Of a stretch of DNA of 64,000 nt, positions 46,382-55,558 are shown piece by piece. The DNA is taken from contig DASTPP010000174.1 in the NCBI GenBank assembly GCA_035762175.1, forward strand, positions 94,258 to 158,257, written 5' to 3'. The translations under genes were made by a program, and so were the position numbers. The notes under the pieces are model-generated. The model did no database searches and was not told the DNA's origin. It was given only the letters and a program-made list of their open reading frames with translations. Numbering within the stretch: position 1 is the stretch's first letter; each line of letters begins with the position of its first letter. The stretch comes from DASTPP01 sp035762175. Lineage in GTDB: Bacteria; Myxococcota_A; Polyangia; Polyangiales; Polyangiaceae.

Positions 46382-47491
46382 CTATGGCGTGGCAGGACGG
46401 CTCCGCTGGTCGTCAAGCCATTCGAGCACCTTTCTTACCAGCATGTCTGTCGTCTGAAGCACGTCTCGTGCTTGCTCAGGCTTCAAGTCGGGGATAGGCC
46501 CCCCAGCTGCCGAGTCGATCAAGAACCCGGCGTGTATGCGCTGTCTCGCGTCATTCAAGTCGAGACACCTCTGGGCGGATCGTTCGTCCAAGATGGCCCG
46601 TACGGCGGGGTCGTTCGACTTGGCACCCTTGATCAGATCCACGAAGCGCCATAGTCGAGGTTTGTTAACGTCGATGCTTCTCATGAGCCCCGACGCCTGC
46701 GCTCGCGGCACGACGAACGATAGGGCCGCTTCGGCAAGGGCAGCAGAAAGTACCGTAACGGCGACGGGCTGCAGAGAGGTGTCAAGTGTTCGCAGTTCAT
46801 GCCGCTTTTGGACCCACCAGGCTCGAAATCGGTCGTGCCCGAGTTCCGCCAGAACCCCTTCGAAAGCATCGAGCGGGTTCGCCGCCGCGTGACGGCCGTC
46901 CGCCCGCCGAGCGATGATGTCCTGCACGACAGGGTACGCGGTGTCGAGCCACTTGCGTCGTATGGCCCGCCCATGCAAGTGCTCACGTGATGCTAGCTGG
47001 CGGCTGGGCAAGATCCAATTTGACTTCCCGTCGCCATGCCTGACAACTCCTTCTTTCTCCTCCAAAATTTCGTCGAGTACAGTAACGGTGATCGCCACCT
47101 CAAGGGCTTCACGCTTATACCCTTGAGCGACCCCACGCTCGACAAACACGTCGCGCGAGAGCTTTGCTGAAGCTTCTCCGACCTCCGCAGCGAGGTTCTG
47201 AAGCTCTCGCCGGATGAACTCGAACGCCTCTACGTCCCGATATTCGGGTTCGAAGGGGAAGTTAAAATCCGCACATAGGCGCATCGGGCCGGATTTCTCA
47301 AGCCGAAGTTTAGGTTGCCCCAAACGCCTATTCGCCCACACGCGAACAATTCCGTCGGAAAGCTCCCCCACCTTGAATCCGGCGCGTTGCCCAGCTTCCA
47401 TGAGCTCTTCGCGGGTGAGGCCGTGGTCGCGGGGGGACACTAGGATGCTCGCCTCCAGAGCAGATACGATGAAGTCGTCCACCTCTTTCAT
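46382..47491 (-). CDS. Hypothetical protein of accessory region
   Basis: 369 residues, with base use less GC-rich than most neighbours, suggesting acquisition. The first half has a winged-helix look (GLTREELMEAGQRAGFKVGE; EALEVAITVTVLDEILEEKE). The C terminus has RQRIHAGFLID and then a final helix, loosely like HEPN-type proteins but without the standard R-x4-6-H spacing. Converges on the candidate defence operon. No function assigned. Confidence 0.6.
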   Translation of the reverse strand: MKEVDDFIVSALEASILVSPRDHGLTREELMEAGQRAGFKVGELSDGIVRVWANRRLGQPKLRLEKSGPMRLCADFNFPFEPEYRDVEAFEFIRRELQNLAAEVGEASAKLSRDVFVERGVAQGYKREALEVAITVTVLDEILEEKEGVVRHGDGKSNWILPSRQLASREHLHGRAIRRKWLDTAYPVVQDIIARRADGRHAAANPLDAFEGVLAELGHDRFRAWWVQKRHELRTLDTSLQPVAVTVLSAALAEAALSFVVPRAQASGLMRSIDVNKPRLWRFVDLIKGAKSNDPAVRAILDERSAQRCLDLNDARQRIHAGFLIDSAAGGPIPDLKPEQARDVLQTTDMLVRKVLEWLDDQRSRPATP

Positions 47492-47688
47492 GTTGCCGAT
47501 CTCCTCGTCCGTAGAACTTCTAGCTGGTCGACGCTTCCTCAGCGTACTCGCCCCCTGCGTTCATATTCGGGTGCCCACCGTCGCTGGCGGCGGCGTTGCG
47601 CAAGAGCGACCTCGAGCCCATCGAACCGCACAAGTGACGCGGTTTGCCACGACCTTGGCCGCCATCCGCCGCCGCGCGAGCGAATCGC

Positions 47689-48552
47689 TCACCGCGCTGG
47701 GGCCACCGGGGGCACAAGCCTCGGGTCAAGCAACCGATTCGCCATCTCGAGGCAGGCCTCTCTGGGCACGTTGTGTTCTTCGTCGTACGCACTGGCAAAG
47801 GCCGGGTGCCCCGCAAGCCAGCGTGACACTGCGTCTTCTCTGGTCAACACGACACGCAAGGCGGCGATGAGCTCTAGCACCGAGCCGTTAAGATCGGCCT
47901 TAAAAAGCCCGGCGTGGGTGGCCTCACGAAGGATGCCTGCGAGTTGCTGCTGGAACAGATCGACCCGAGCGCCATCGTACTCTGGCTCTTGTATGGCCCG
48001 ACGGCACGACTCCTCGTCGAAGGAGTTCCAACCGCGGCAGGCGAGAGGGCGAGCTGCATAGACCGAGCATCGGCCATCGACGAGAAGGGGGCAAGGCTCA
48101 GAATACCGTTGATCCGACGTCAACCCCTTGGTTCGTTCATACGCCCCTCTCACCCTTTCGACAAGTTCGTCTCGCTCTCGGGCCGAGAGATTGCTCTCGA
48201 TGTAAGCCGCGACGAGCGCGACCTCAGCAACGGACACGGTCACTTTCACGCTGCAGCACCAAGAGCATCCTTTCTGGCAGGCCAGGGACACAGGCCGCCT
48301 ACGTGCTGTTTGCTCGGCAGCGAGGGTCTCATCGAAAGTTCGGCAGGCAGTTGCGGCTACCAACTGCAACTGGTCTGTGGTGCGCTCTTGGCGCATCTTG
48401 CTCTCGACGTCAGCAAAGCGGGCTCGAAATATGCTGAGAAACTCAGCCGCAACACTGCGCCCGCCGTCCGCAGCCTCGCCCCTAGGGTCATCGCGCCCCT
48501 TACGGTCGGGCTTGCGAGACGAGTTTTTTATCGGCAGCCTTCGCTTGACCAT
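47689..48552 (-). CDS. YkgJ-type zinc/iron-chelating cysteine-cluster protein
   Basis: 287 residues. Cysteine cluster CQKGCSWCC, then CPLLVDGRCSVYAARPLACR and C in EESC, matching the YkgJ/CxxCxxCC family. The N terminus is basic and polar. Function of the family is unknown; a metal cluster is likely. The gaps on either side (47492-47688 and 48553-48640) are short and empty. Confidence 0.78.
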   Translation of the reverse strand: MVKRRLPIKNSSRKPDRKGRDDPRGEAADGGRSVAAEFLSIFRARFADVESKMRQERTTDQLQLVAATACRTFDETLAAEQTARRRPVSLACQKGCSWCCSVKVTVSVAEVALVAAYIESNLSARERDELVERVRGAYERTKGLTSDQRYSEPCPLLVDGRCSVYAARPLACRGWNSFDEESCRRAIQEPEYDGARVDLFQQQLAGILREATHAGLFKADLNGSVLELIAALRVVLTREDAVSRWLAGHPAFASAYDEEHNVPREACLEMANRLLDPRLVPPVAPAR

Positions 48553-48640
48553 GCTCTGTCCTTTCCCATGAGGATCGACAGTCTCGACGTCCGTCGTCGC
48601 CCGCTCTGGCTTGCCCCCAACCCATGCCCCTCGACCCGGT

Positions 48641-49324
48641 TCAGCGCACGCTCGTAAGACTAGCGAGCGCCGGCAGCCGGTGCTCGAGATTCAACGCGTA
48701 ATAGGGCCCGCGCAGAAGACGACGGAACCCCAGGCGACCCCAATGCCGGGCTAGCTTCGCCGTCGCAAGCTTGCAGTCGCATGAATATCGGTCGAGGCCG
48801 GCTTGGGCGATGCGCTCCGGAGCGCCATCGTAAGTCACGTCGAATTGGAGTGGGAAGGGCTTACAAACCGCCACCCCGCAACCTCGGCCAAACAACTCGA
48901 TAAAGCGGTGGGCCAGTGTGAGACCGAGGCCGCGCCCGCGATGCTGCGGAAAGACGTGGATGACGTCGAGCACGAGCACGTCTTGCTCAATGACCCCTCC
49001 TAGCTCTTCGTGGATTTCGGAACGCAGCTCGTAGCTGCGCTCGCGGAAAAGCAGCGCGTGAATTTCGTGCAGCGTTTGGCTGTGGGCGTCACAGTGGTCG
49101 AAGAGACTCTCGCGGTGATTGAGCGCCCAACCCACACGCAGCACGCTGCCGGAGAGCTCGCCAGCCCGCAGCACCCCGGTGTCATCGCCATGACCTTCGC
49201 GGCATAGCACCTCACCTTCGACATCGATGACGGCTTCGGTATCTCCCCCGTCGTAGGCTTCGGCACAAACCGTGAACTTGAACTCGTAACAGACGTCTTC
49301 GTCAACCGCATCGAGCGTGCCCAC
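48641..49324 (-). CDS. GNAT-like acetyltransferase-fold protein
   Basis: 227 residues. The acetyl-CoA-loop-like motif FPQHRGRGLGLTLAHRFIEL supports a GNAT fold, with ARHWGRLGFRRL as the final strand and helix. The N-terminal 90 residues are acidic and unrelated to standard GNATs. Substrate unknown. The gap 49325-49586 after it shows no gene. Confidence 0.6.
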   Translation of the reverse strand: MGTLDAVDEDVCYEFKFTVCAEAYDGGDTEAVIDVEGEVLCREGHGDDTGVLRAGELSGSVLRVGWALNHRESLFDHCDAHSQTLHEIHALLFRERSYELRSEIHEELGGVIEQDVLVLDVIHVFPQHRGRGLGLTLAHRFIELFGRGCGVAVCKPFPLQFDVTYDGAPERIAQAGLDRYSCDCKLATAKLARHWGRLGFRRLLRGPYYALNLEHRLPALASLTSVR

Positions 49325-49586
49325 ATCCCCACCCTTGTCCTCGGCTATCGCAGTGCGCGAGCTTTACCATGTGACGCTCGAGCGCTGCCACTGCACCCCC
49401 GGCTGCGCGGTCATAGAAGTTCCGCCCCGCTGGAGGCCGAGCAGCCACCCCAACGTTCCGAACCCCGAACATGCTCTCGCCGCAGCCAGAACTCTACCCC
49501 GCGTCCTCGTCAGCGGCTCAAGCAATGTAAGAGCCTCGCGGCAGTTGTAGGCGTCTCTTGGATGTCGGCTCCCCCTGGGACGGCGC

Positions 49587-50060
49587 CTACTCGGCCTTCT
49601 GGACAACCTCGAAGGTGCAGCCCTCGAGTGGCACGTAGATGCCGGTCGGCGATGTGTCGGGCGCGCGGACGCGGCCGGTCATCTTAACGACCGAGCCCAC
49701 GCGGAAGCCGATCACGGACTTCTCGGCCACCCCCTCGAGCTCGCACCGCGCCTCGATGCGCTTGTTCGAGCGCGTGAAAGCCGGCGCGGTCGCGATCGCC
49801 ACGAAGACAGGACCGCCACGCTGGTCGGGCTCTTCGGCGGCGCCCGTTAGGCGTACGACTTGCCCTTTGAACTTGACGTTCGCGACCACTGCATTGGCGT
49901 CGTACTCGTCGAAGAAGGCGCTAGCCTTCATGTCGAAGGCCGGTGTAGGAGGCGTCGAGCCCCCGGACGACCCGCAGCCGACGGCTGCCCAAACGAGGGC
50001 GGCCATGGAGCCTACCGTCGCTGCATTCCCCATCGCCCGCACCCCGAACCTTCGCGCCAT
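49587..50060 (-). CDS. Lipoprotein with OB-fold (tRNA_anti-like) domain
   Basis: 157 residues with lipobox AAVGC near residue 29. The mature part (FDEYDANAVVANVKFKGQVV, RLTG ... RIEARCELEGVAEK, GSVVKMTGRV) has the pattern of the exported tRNA_anti-like OB domain. Two cysteines may form a disulphide. 15 bp downstream of the next lipoprotein gene, so in one operon with it. Confidence 0.65.
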   Translation of the reverse strand: MARRFGVRAMGNAATVGSMAALVWAAVGCGSSGGSTPPTPAFDMKASAFFDEYDANAVVANVKFKGQVVRLTGAAEEPDQRGGPVFVAIATAPAFTRSNKRIEARCELEGVAEKSVIGFRVGSVVKMTGRVRAPDTSPTGIYVPLEGCTFEVVQKAE

Positions 50061-50075
50061 GGCCCCCGCCCCGAC

Positions 50076-50864
50076 TCAGCGCTTTTTAGCCTTCGCCAAG
50101 CCCTCAAGGGCCTTCGACATCTGCCGCGAGTTCAGAAAGCGGGCGCCTTCGGCGGAGAGAGCACCTTCGGGCTCCCGCACCTCGAAGTGATAAAGCTCCT
50201 CGGTCGTCCAGACGAATCGGCCCCACAGCCGCGTGGTCCCGGATGCCAGGGCGAACTTGTAAAAGGCGCTCCGCGATCTGCCGATCTTCTGCACGTCCAC
50301 CTTCTCGTAGGTGCCGGGCATCTCACGCGGGATCACCTGCATTATGTCGTGAATGAAGGTGTCGGAGTCTTTGTCGGTCAGGACCCCGGAGATGACCCGC
50401 GCCATGATATGGGTGCCGCTCGCGAATTGGACCCCGTAGGTCAAGGCGCGCTCACCGCCGTCGAGTTCCTGGCGTTCGACCTCCGCTGCCGCAGGCATCT
50501 CGACCGAGAACAGGCCGATGTCGAAGCGCCGCCACACGGGTGGCCGCGGCGGCTCTGGCGCTTCGGCGGGCGGCGCAACCGCCAAGGCCGGCTGGAGCGC
50601 TGGCAATGCCGGCAGCGTCAGCGTGGGCTGCGGCGGCGGGGGTCGGTAGGCGGGCGGTTCCGCGGGCGCGGCCGGACGAAGCGCGGGCGCCACGATCGGG
50701 ACCCGATTCGTCGGCGCCTCGACCTTGGGCTCACTCGACTTCGGCGGGCCCTCCTCTTCGCTCGGCGCCGGCGGCGCGGCCGGCCCACCGCCGACCGCCA
50801 CGCCCGTGTCGCATGCCGCGACCGTCGCGCTCCCCGCGACCAAGGCCACCCACAGACCCCTCAT
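50076..50864 (-). CDS. Hypothetical lipoprotein with Pro-rich linker
   Basis: 262 residues: lipobox VAAC (C18), about 95 residues of Pro/Ala-rich linker, then a globular domain of about 150 residues (FDIGLFSVEMPAAAEVERQE, GTHIMARVISGVLTDKDSD, FYKFALASGTTRLWGRFVWT) that recurs in myxobacterial lipoproteins. Function unknown. First gene of a two-gene lipoprotein operon. Confidence 0.65.
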   Translation of the reverse strand: MRGLWVALVAGSATVAACDTGVAVGGGPAAPPAPSEEEGPPKSSEPKVEAPTNRVPIVAPALRPAAPAEPPAYRPPPPQPTLTLPALPALQPALAVAPPAEAPEPPRPPVWRRFDIGLFSVEMPAAAEVERQELDGGERALTYGVQFASGTHIMARVISGVLTDKDSDTFIHDIMQVIPREMPGTYEKVDVQKIGRSRSAFYKFALASGTTRLWGRFVWTTEELYHFEVREPEGALSAEGARFLNSRQMSKALEGLAKAKKR

Positions 50865-51018
50865 GGCGCTCTCCTTTGGCGGGGCGCGAAGGCCGCCGCC
50901 AGATAGAGAAAGTTACTAGTCTCCGCGAAGCGCCGCCTAGCCCCCTGGCAACGTCTGGCGTCGATTAAGGGGTGGCCTGTGCGTAGGGGTCGGGCGCCGC
51001 CGCGCATCGGCCCCTCGG

Positions 51019-51600
51019 CTAGGGCTTCGGCGTGGGCGCGGCCGAGGCCGGGGGCTTCCTGTTCTGGAGCAGGTCAAACATGCCCGTCGCTAGCACGGAG
51101 TGCGTCGTGCCCTCGGCGGCGTTCAAGTACGAGGACAGGCCCGTCGCGACTCCGCAGAAGCGCCCCCAGCTGCTCGCGACGAGGTCGCACGTCGAGCCGA
51201 CCGCCTAGAAGGTGACGACGTTGACGCATTCGGTCACACGCTTGCCGTCGTAGAGTGGCCGAGGCGACATGTCTCCGGCCGAAGCGTCCGTGATCTCGGC
51301 CAGGGTACCGGAGGTATAGGGACGCTTGCCACGTTCGCCCAAGGGGTCCCTCTTGATCTTGCCGAAGCTCGTCTCGGGCAGGGCGGCAAGCTCGGACTAC
51401 GGGTAGCGCTTCGGCGCCCACGCGAGGGCGAAGACGATGCCTGGCCTGGTCGATCGCGTTCTCGGCGTCGGCGAACGCGGCCCGTGTCTTGGAGAGCAGC
51501 CCCTCGAGCGCGAGCCGCGCCGGGCGGGGTCGTACGAGCGCTCGAACGCCCACTACGCGTCGCCGGCGGGTGGCAGCCCCCGTAGCCCCGCCCACGCTTG
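51019..51600 (-). pseudogene. Decayed gene with two in-frame TAG codons and a frameshift
   Basis: In the minus strand one frame reads IVFALAWAPKRYP, TAG (51398), SELAALPETSFGKIKRDPLG through ASAGDMSPRPLYDGKRVTEC to VNVVTF, TAG (51205), AVGSTCDLVASSWGRFCGVA, and on to the stop at 51019 (KPPASAAPTPKP). Upstream, LEGLLSKTRAAFADAENAID is in a different frame. Clearly once a protein of 190 residues or more; family unknown. It abuts the tRNA-derived repeat. Confidence 0.6.
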
Positions 51601-51739
51601 ACCGGCCAGGTGCAAGAGCCGGCTGCACCCATCCTGAGCAACCGTTGGCGACCTTTGAACCGTTGCCCGGAGGGTCGCAACGGGGCATTTCAGGCTCTCG
51701 TCGGCGCTTCTGCCCCGACCTGCACCGTCGGACGAAGAC

Positions 51740-51783
51740 TTCCTAAACCGAAGGTCACAAGTTCGATCCTTGTCGGGGGCGCC
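51740..51783 (+). repeat. att-like repeat: 3' part of tRNA-Arg(CCU), left copy
   Basis: 44 bp starting at an anticodon loop TTCCTAA (anticodon CCT), then ACCGA, AGGTC, T-arm ACAAG-TTCGATC-CTTGT and acceptor half CGGGGGC-G. The 5' half of a tRNA (acceptor GCCCCCG, D-arm, 5' anticodon stem) is absent. The same 44 bp with two differences lie at 57888. Integrases often use the anticodon-loop-to-3'-end segment as attachment site. Confidence 0.75.
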
Positions 51784-52153
51784 GCCTCGAGGCCAGAAAG
51801 GCTCGAAGATGCCTCGGAGGGAGTGACCACACCTCCCCCGAACGAGCCGGCTCCGGGTCAGTCCGATCAGCAACTTGTCGCGAGCGAGCCCCGCGGGACC
51901 GCGATTGGACCGGCCCCGCGGTCCATCCCCGACGTGCCCCCGGAGGCCATCCAATGCCCTCGGGCGCGCCGTCCACCGGGCCTTCGTCGTCGGCGAGCAC
52001 GCCGACGCGGCGCTCATGGCCGACGGGCGCTGCTTCACTTCACCGAGTCACGGCGTCGTTCGGTGTCGCTATTTCGGATGTCTGGGCTATTGATGACCTT
52101 CCCGACAGGCCTCGGTAGGCAGCCCGTGCGCTCCTCGTTCTGGGTGCGGGTCG
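51784..52153. other. Gene-free stretch inside left end of insert
   Basis: 370 bp between the left repeat and the Mrr-type gene end. Reading frames here are short and low-complexity; I see no supported gene, terminator or integrase fragment. Confidence 0.35.
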
Positions 52154-53887
52154 TCAGGTGCCCTCCAGGTCGATGCAAGCCCGGGTGCCATGCTTCTCGA
52201 GTAGCCTGAGCAGACCCGAGCCATTGATCAAAGTGAGGGACTTGTCCTTGGCGAACTCGTACGCGTCGGGGCCGAAACTTGCCGTCGTCACCAAGATGCC
52301 CCGGACGGCGCGCTCGTGGCTGACCGTCCCCCAGAGCTCCCGCACGGCGGCGACCGGCACGGTCTTCGTGTAGCGCTTGGCCTGGATGACGAACTTGCCC
52401 CCGCGGAGCGGGTCAGGGTCAAAAATGACAGCATCGACCCCGCCGTCGCGGCTCGCCCGCGTGACCCGTACCTCGGCGCCGGGCGAGGCCGCGAACTCTC
52501 GCTCGAAGAGGTCTCGGACAAGGTGCTCGAAGTCCTGCCAGGCCATGGTGGCGAGGTTGGTCGAGGCCTCGAGCTTCGAGAGCACGGCGCGTCCCTCGAC
52601 GTAGCGCCCGTCGTTGCCCGAAAGTGACACAATTGGCTTCACGCTCGCAAGCGTGGTCGACTCATGGGTGCCGCCCCCCTTGAGCCTGCGCAGGCAGACC
52701 TTCGGGTCGACGGACGCCAAGTTGATGGCTTGAAACGCCTCCTTCGCCACGCGGACCGAGACGAGGCAGGTTCGAGCAGGCTGCCCCGTCGCCGCATCGA
52801 CCTCTTCGACAACGGCGTTCAGCGCGATCGAGCCCAGCGCGCCCGCCGCGTCTGCTTCGAAGAGCTCGTGCAGGGTCCTCAAGACGACCTGGTGCACGAC
52901 GCTCTCGTAGAGGTGCTTGACCTCGGACTCCTTGAGCTTCACTTCGGTGAGCTGGCCGGTCGACTTGACGTACCGGACGCTCTTCGTCGTGGGCAGGTCG
53001 CCCGGGCGGGGGAGTACGTACTCGACGACAAGCAGACGATGGTCAGGTGAATACTCGACCACCGCCCTCTTTGGGAAGACCTCGGGGTAGGCGGAGTTCG
53101 AGAGCACAAGATCACAATACTGCTCGACGGCGGCGGGCTCGCCGCTCATGTATTGATGCTGCGCCTCGTCGACGCTGGCGTTCACTGCTGTCCGGTGCGC
53201 TTCGTACGCCGCCCTGCGCCTCTCGTAGCCCTGCCACAGCGCTTGGCACTGGGCGTAGCGGCGCGCGTTCTCCTCCTGAACGGCGGCCGTCTGGCGGTAC
53301 CAAGCAGCCATGGCGGCTCGGTGCTGAGCCTCGTCTTCAGCCCGCAGCGCCGCCTGTCGCTGCGGTTGGTCGCGCGTGAACGGCCCCTGCCAGGCTTGGG
53401 CAACCGCAGCCCCCTGCGGCGAGCCGAGATGGTGGGGGCCGGCGGGCATGTACTGACGGTACGTGAGCACCGGCTGGGAGGGGGCGGCTAGGTACGCGGG
53501 CGGCGGAGGCGGCGCTTCTTGGAAAGGGGTCGAGTTCTTGAGAGACTCGAAGTTGATCCGGTCGTCAACGGCAAGCGTGTGTCGCAGCAGCCCCTCGAGT
53601 TGCTCGAGCGCCGCCTGTGCGGCCTTAGTCGCCTCTTCGGCTTCGCGCCGTAGCGACTCGTCACGTTCGCCCCGCGTCGCGCGGCTGCGCTCTCGCGCGA
53701 TACGAGCCATGGCCGCCTCGGCTCGCGCCCGCTCCACCTCTTGCGCCCGCGACCAGCGCGCTTCCCACTGCTGCCAGGTTGCCCAGGCCATCTGCTGGAC
53801 GACGTAGGGGTTGGGCCCCTTGACCCGCTTGGAGAGGCCCAGCCCTGGGTGATGAACGTCGATGAAGTACCCGCGCGCGCCGCCCAC
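52154..53887 (-). CDS. Mrr-type restriction endonuclease with long helical N terminus
   Basis: 577 residues. The C-terminal Mrr domain (about 445-570) has WQDFEHLVRDLFEREF, DGGVDAVIF (catalytic Asp near 482) and FVIQAKRY (QxK near 500), the PD-(D/E)XK variant of Mrr, and ends in the usual ILVTTASFGPDAYEFAKDK. The N-terminal half is a long Ala/Glu/Arg coiled coil (40-105 and 180-245) around a Pro-rich patch. Members of this architecture are thought to cut modified or foreign DNA. Largest gene of the insert. Confidence 0.85.
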   Translation of the reverse strand: MGGARGYFIDVHHPGLGLSKRVKGPNPYVVQQMAWATWQQWEARWSRAQEVERARAEAAMARIARERSRATRGERDESLRREAEEATKAAQAALEQLEGLLRHTLAVDDRINFESLKNSTPFQEAPPPPPAYLAAPSQPVLTYRQYMPAGPHHLGSPQGAAVAQAWQGPFTRDQPQRQAALRAEDEAQHRAAMAAWYRQTAAVQEENARRYAQCQALWQGYERRRAAYEAHRTAVNASVDEAQHQYMSGEPAAVEQYCDLVLSNSAYPEVFPKRAVVEYSPDHRLLVVEYVLPRPGDLPTTKSVRYVKSTGQLTEVKLKESEVKHLYESVVHQVVLRTLHELFEADAAGALGSIALNAVVEEVDAATGQPARTCLVSVRVAKEAFQAINLASVDPKVCLRRLKGGGTHESTTLASVKPIVSLSGNDGRYVEGRAVLSKLEASTNLATMAWQDFEHLVRDLFEREFAASPGAEVRVTRASRDGGVDAVIFDPDPLRGGKFVIQAKRYTKTVPVAAVRELWGTVSHERAVRGILVTTASFGPDAYEFAKDKSLTLINGSGLLRLLEKHGTRACIDLEGT

Positions 53888-54355
53888 CGTATCTGCCCTT
53901 GCTGGAAGAAATACCTAGATGTTACCACCTCCGCTCGTCGCCGTCTCGGGCCCCGCGTAGTGTCGTCCTTCGGTCACTTCGCCCACGCGCGCCGCGCCGG
54001 CCTGGCCTTCCTGCGCGCCGGGTGCCCTCTCGGCACCGGCGAGGGGCCCCTCGGCCTCGAGCCGCACCTCGGCGAGCCAGGCGGCCTTCTTCCAGCCGCC
54101 CTTCTGGCTTGCTGCTGTCTGGGGGTCGCTCGTACGAAGGCGAGCCCCGGCGCGTGGCCGAACCGAAGGGCGGGCGGGCCCCGCCCCCGATGGTACCCCA
54201 ACCCGGCCCTCCGCCGCGCCTCGCCCCGGCTCTCGGGCATGCCCTCGCTCGGACCCGCCCCCGGGGCCCAGTGGCACGCGGCCGTGGTGCGCGCCGCCCT
54301 GAAGACGAGGCGGCAGGTGCTCGGCTCACCGCAAGGGGCGCCGCCGACGGCGCAC
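53888..54355. other. Gene-free stretch upstream of the Mrr-type gene
   Basis: 468 bp with no frame that reads as a convincing protein on either strand; translated sequence is Pro/Arg/Gly low-complexity. It presumably carries the promoter of the Mrr-type gene. Confidence 0.35.
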
Positions 54356-54607
54356 CTACCGCCCCGCGACCGCGGGGGCGGCGGCCGGGGTTTCTGGACG
54401 CTGGGCTCGCAACTCGAGCACCCGCGAGCGCACGAGCTCGGGGTCACTCTCGAGCTGCTCGTCGAGCAGTTGTAGGCCGAGCGCGATCACCTCCGCGCCA
54501 CGCAGGCCGAGCCCGCGGGCAAACGCCTCGAGCTGGTCCGCCACCTCGGCTGGGAGCGTCGGCGGCGACGCGGGCGAGGCGGGTGGGAGCTCGGGGGCGT
54601 GGCTCAT
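54356..54607 (-). CDS. Small hypothetical protein
   Basis: 83 residues: Pro-rich start, then two helices (AEVADQLEAFARGLGLRGAE, VIALGLQLLDEQLESD) and a polar tail. The helix pair resembles ribbon-helix-helix or CopG-like cores without a clear strand. Located 35 bp after the ParE-like toxin gene on the same strand. Confidence 0.45.
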   Translation of the reverse strand: MSHAPELPPASPASPPTLPAEVADQLEAFARGLGLRGAEVIALGLQLLDEQLESDPELVRSRVLELRAQRPETPAAAPAVAGR

Positions 54608-54642
54608 CGGGCCTCGTCGAGCGCGAACGCCCGGCGCCCACG

Positions 54643-54930
54643 TCAGCGTCGCGTGATGGGCCGCTGCGACTCGTGCCGGACGCGGCGTACGACGACGTCG
54701 TTCCCGTCGCGCTCGTCGAAGAGCTGCAGCGGCGACACGAGCCAGCGCCGGACGCGCGGGCCGTCCTTGAGTTGGACCTGGGGCCCGTCAACCTTGCCCC
54801 CGTCGAGGAGCTTGAGGGCCCCGCGGACGGCGGCAGCCAGTCGCCGCGCAGCGTCCGGATTCACCGAGGCGAGGTAGGCGACTTGCGCGGCGAGTTCGCG
54901 GCGGGCCTCGTCGGTAAGACGTACGGTCAC
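54643..54930 (-). CDS. ParE/RelE-like toxin
   Basis: 95 residues. The start VRLTDEARRELAAQVAYLAS and the core RRLAAAVRGALKLLDGG match the ParE-type fold, and the strand VRRWLVSPLQLFDERDGNDV followed by RRVRHESQRP resembles the family C terminus. ParE toxins target gyrase, RelE toxins mRNA; which applies is not evident. The start overlaps the upstream small gene by ATGA. Confidence 0.68.
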   Translation of the reverse strand: MTVRLTDEARRELAAQVAYLASVNPDAARRLAAAVRGALKLLDGGKVDGPQVQLKDGPRVRRWLVSPLQLFDERDGNDVVVRRVRHESQRPITRR

Positions 54931-55094
54931 GCGACGGCGCGGGCGATGGCTTCGATCATGTGGTCGATGGCGTCCATGACCTTGTCGGCGTCATGGGGCG
55001 CCGGCTCGTCGAGCGAGGCCCGGAGGTCGGGGTCGTCGACGACCTCGACCTCTTGCTCGTCGGCGGCGGGGGCATTCGGAGGCGTCGAGGCCAT
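54927..55094 (-). CDS. Candidate antitoxin for the ParE-like toxin
   Basis: 55 residues from ATG 55094, very acidic (ADEQEVEVVDDPDLRASLDE) with a C-terminal helix (ADKVMDAIDHMIEAIARAVA). It lies directly upstream and overlaps the toxin start, the normal antitoxin position. No recognised DNA-binding domain, so autoregulation would need another protein. Confidence 0.5.
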   Translation of the reverse strand: MASTPPNAPAADEQEVEVVDDPDLRASLDEPAPHDADKVMDAIDHMIEAIARAVA

Positions 55095-55351
55095 GCCCCG
55101 TTCTACCACACCCGGGCGGGGCGCGCCGAGCGCGCGGCCAGACCTCGAGTCTGGCCGGCACGGGCGTTACCACGCGTTACCACGGCGAACGTTCCTTCGG
55201 GTCTCGGAGCGTCCCCTCGCGCCGCTTTTCGACGCGAGCGAAGCGCGGCCCGAGTCGCCCCCAGGCGGGCGTTGCTCGGCCGTGCCCTCGAACCGCTTCG
55301 CCCCGACGGCCCCCAGCCGCCCGGGCAGCGCCCGCGCCGCGCTCAAGCCGC

Positions 55352-55558
55352 TCACCGGCCCTTCGCCCCCTTGGCGGGCTTCGCGGGCACCGGCTCGACG
55401 CCCTCTTTCTTCGCCAGGTAGCGCAACGCCAGGCGGAAGATGTGGGCCGCCGACGGAATGCCGAGCTTCTCGTGAAGCGCGGCGAGGAGCGCGTCGTCGG
55501 CGTCCGACAGCCTGACGGCCACCTGCTTGCTGGCCTGCGTTGCATGCCAAGGTGGCAT
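55352..55558 (-). CDS. Ribbon-helix-helix protein
   Basis: 68 residues from ATG 55558: beta strand KQVAVRLSD, helix DADDALLAALHEKLGI and helix SAAHIFRLALRYLAKKEG make a standard RHH dimeric DNA-binding unit, followed by a basic KPAKGAKGR tail. Typical of plasmid or island partition and TA regulators. Confidence 0.62.
   Translation of the reverse strand: MPPWHATQASKQVAVRLSDADDALLAALHEKLGIPSAAHIFRLALRYLAKKEGVEPVPAKPAKGAKGR

Noticed and set aside
51740..51783. A functional tRNA-Arg gene
   Set aside because: No acceptor 5' strand, D-arm or 5' anticodon stem precedes the anticodon loop at either copy.
53915..54447. Several overlapping minus-strand frames upstream of the Mrr-type gene
   Set aside because: All are Pro/Arg/Gly-rich, mutually overlapping and without domains or ribosome sites; treated as non-coding.
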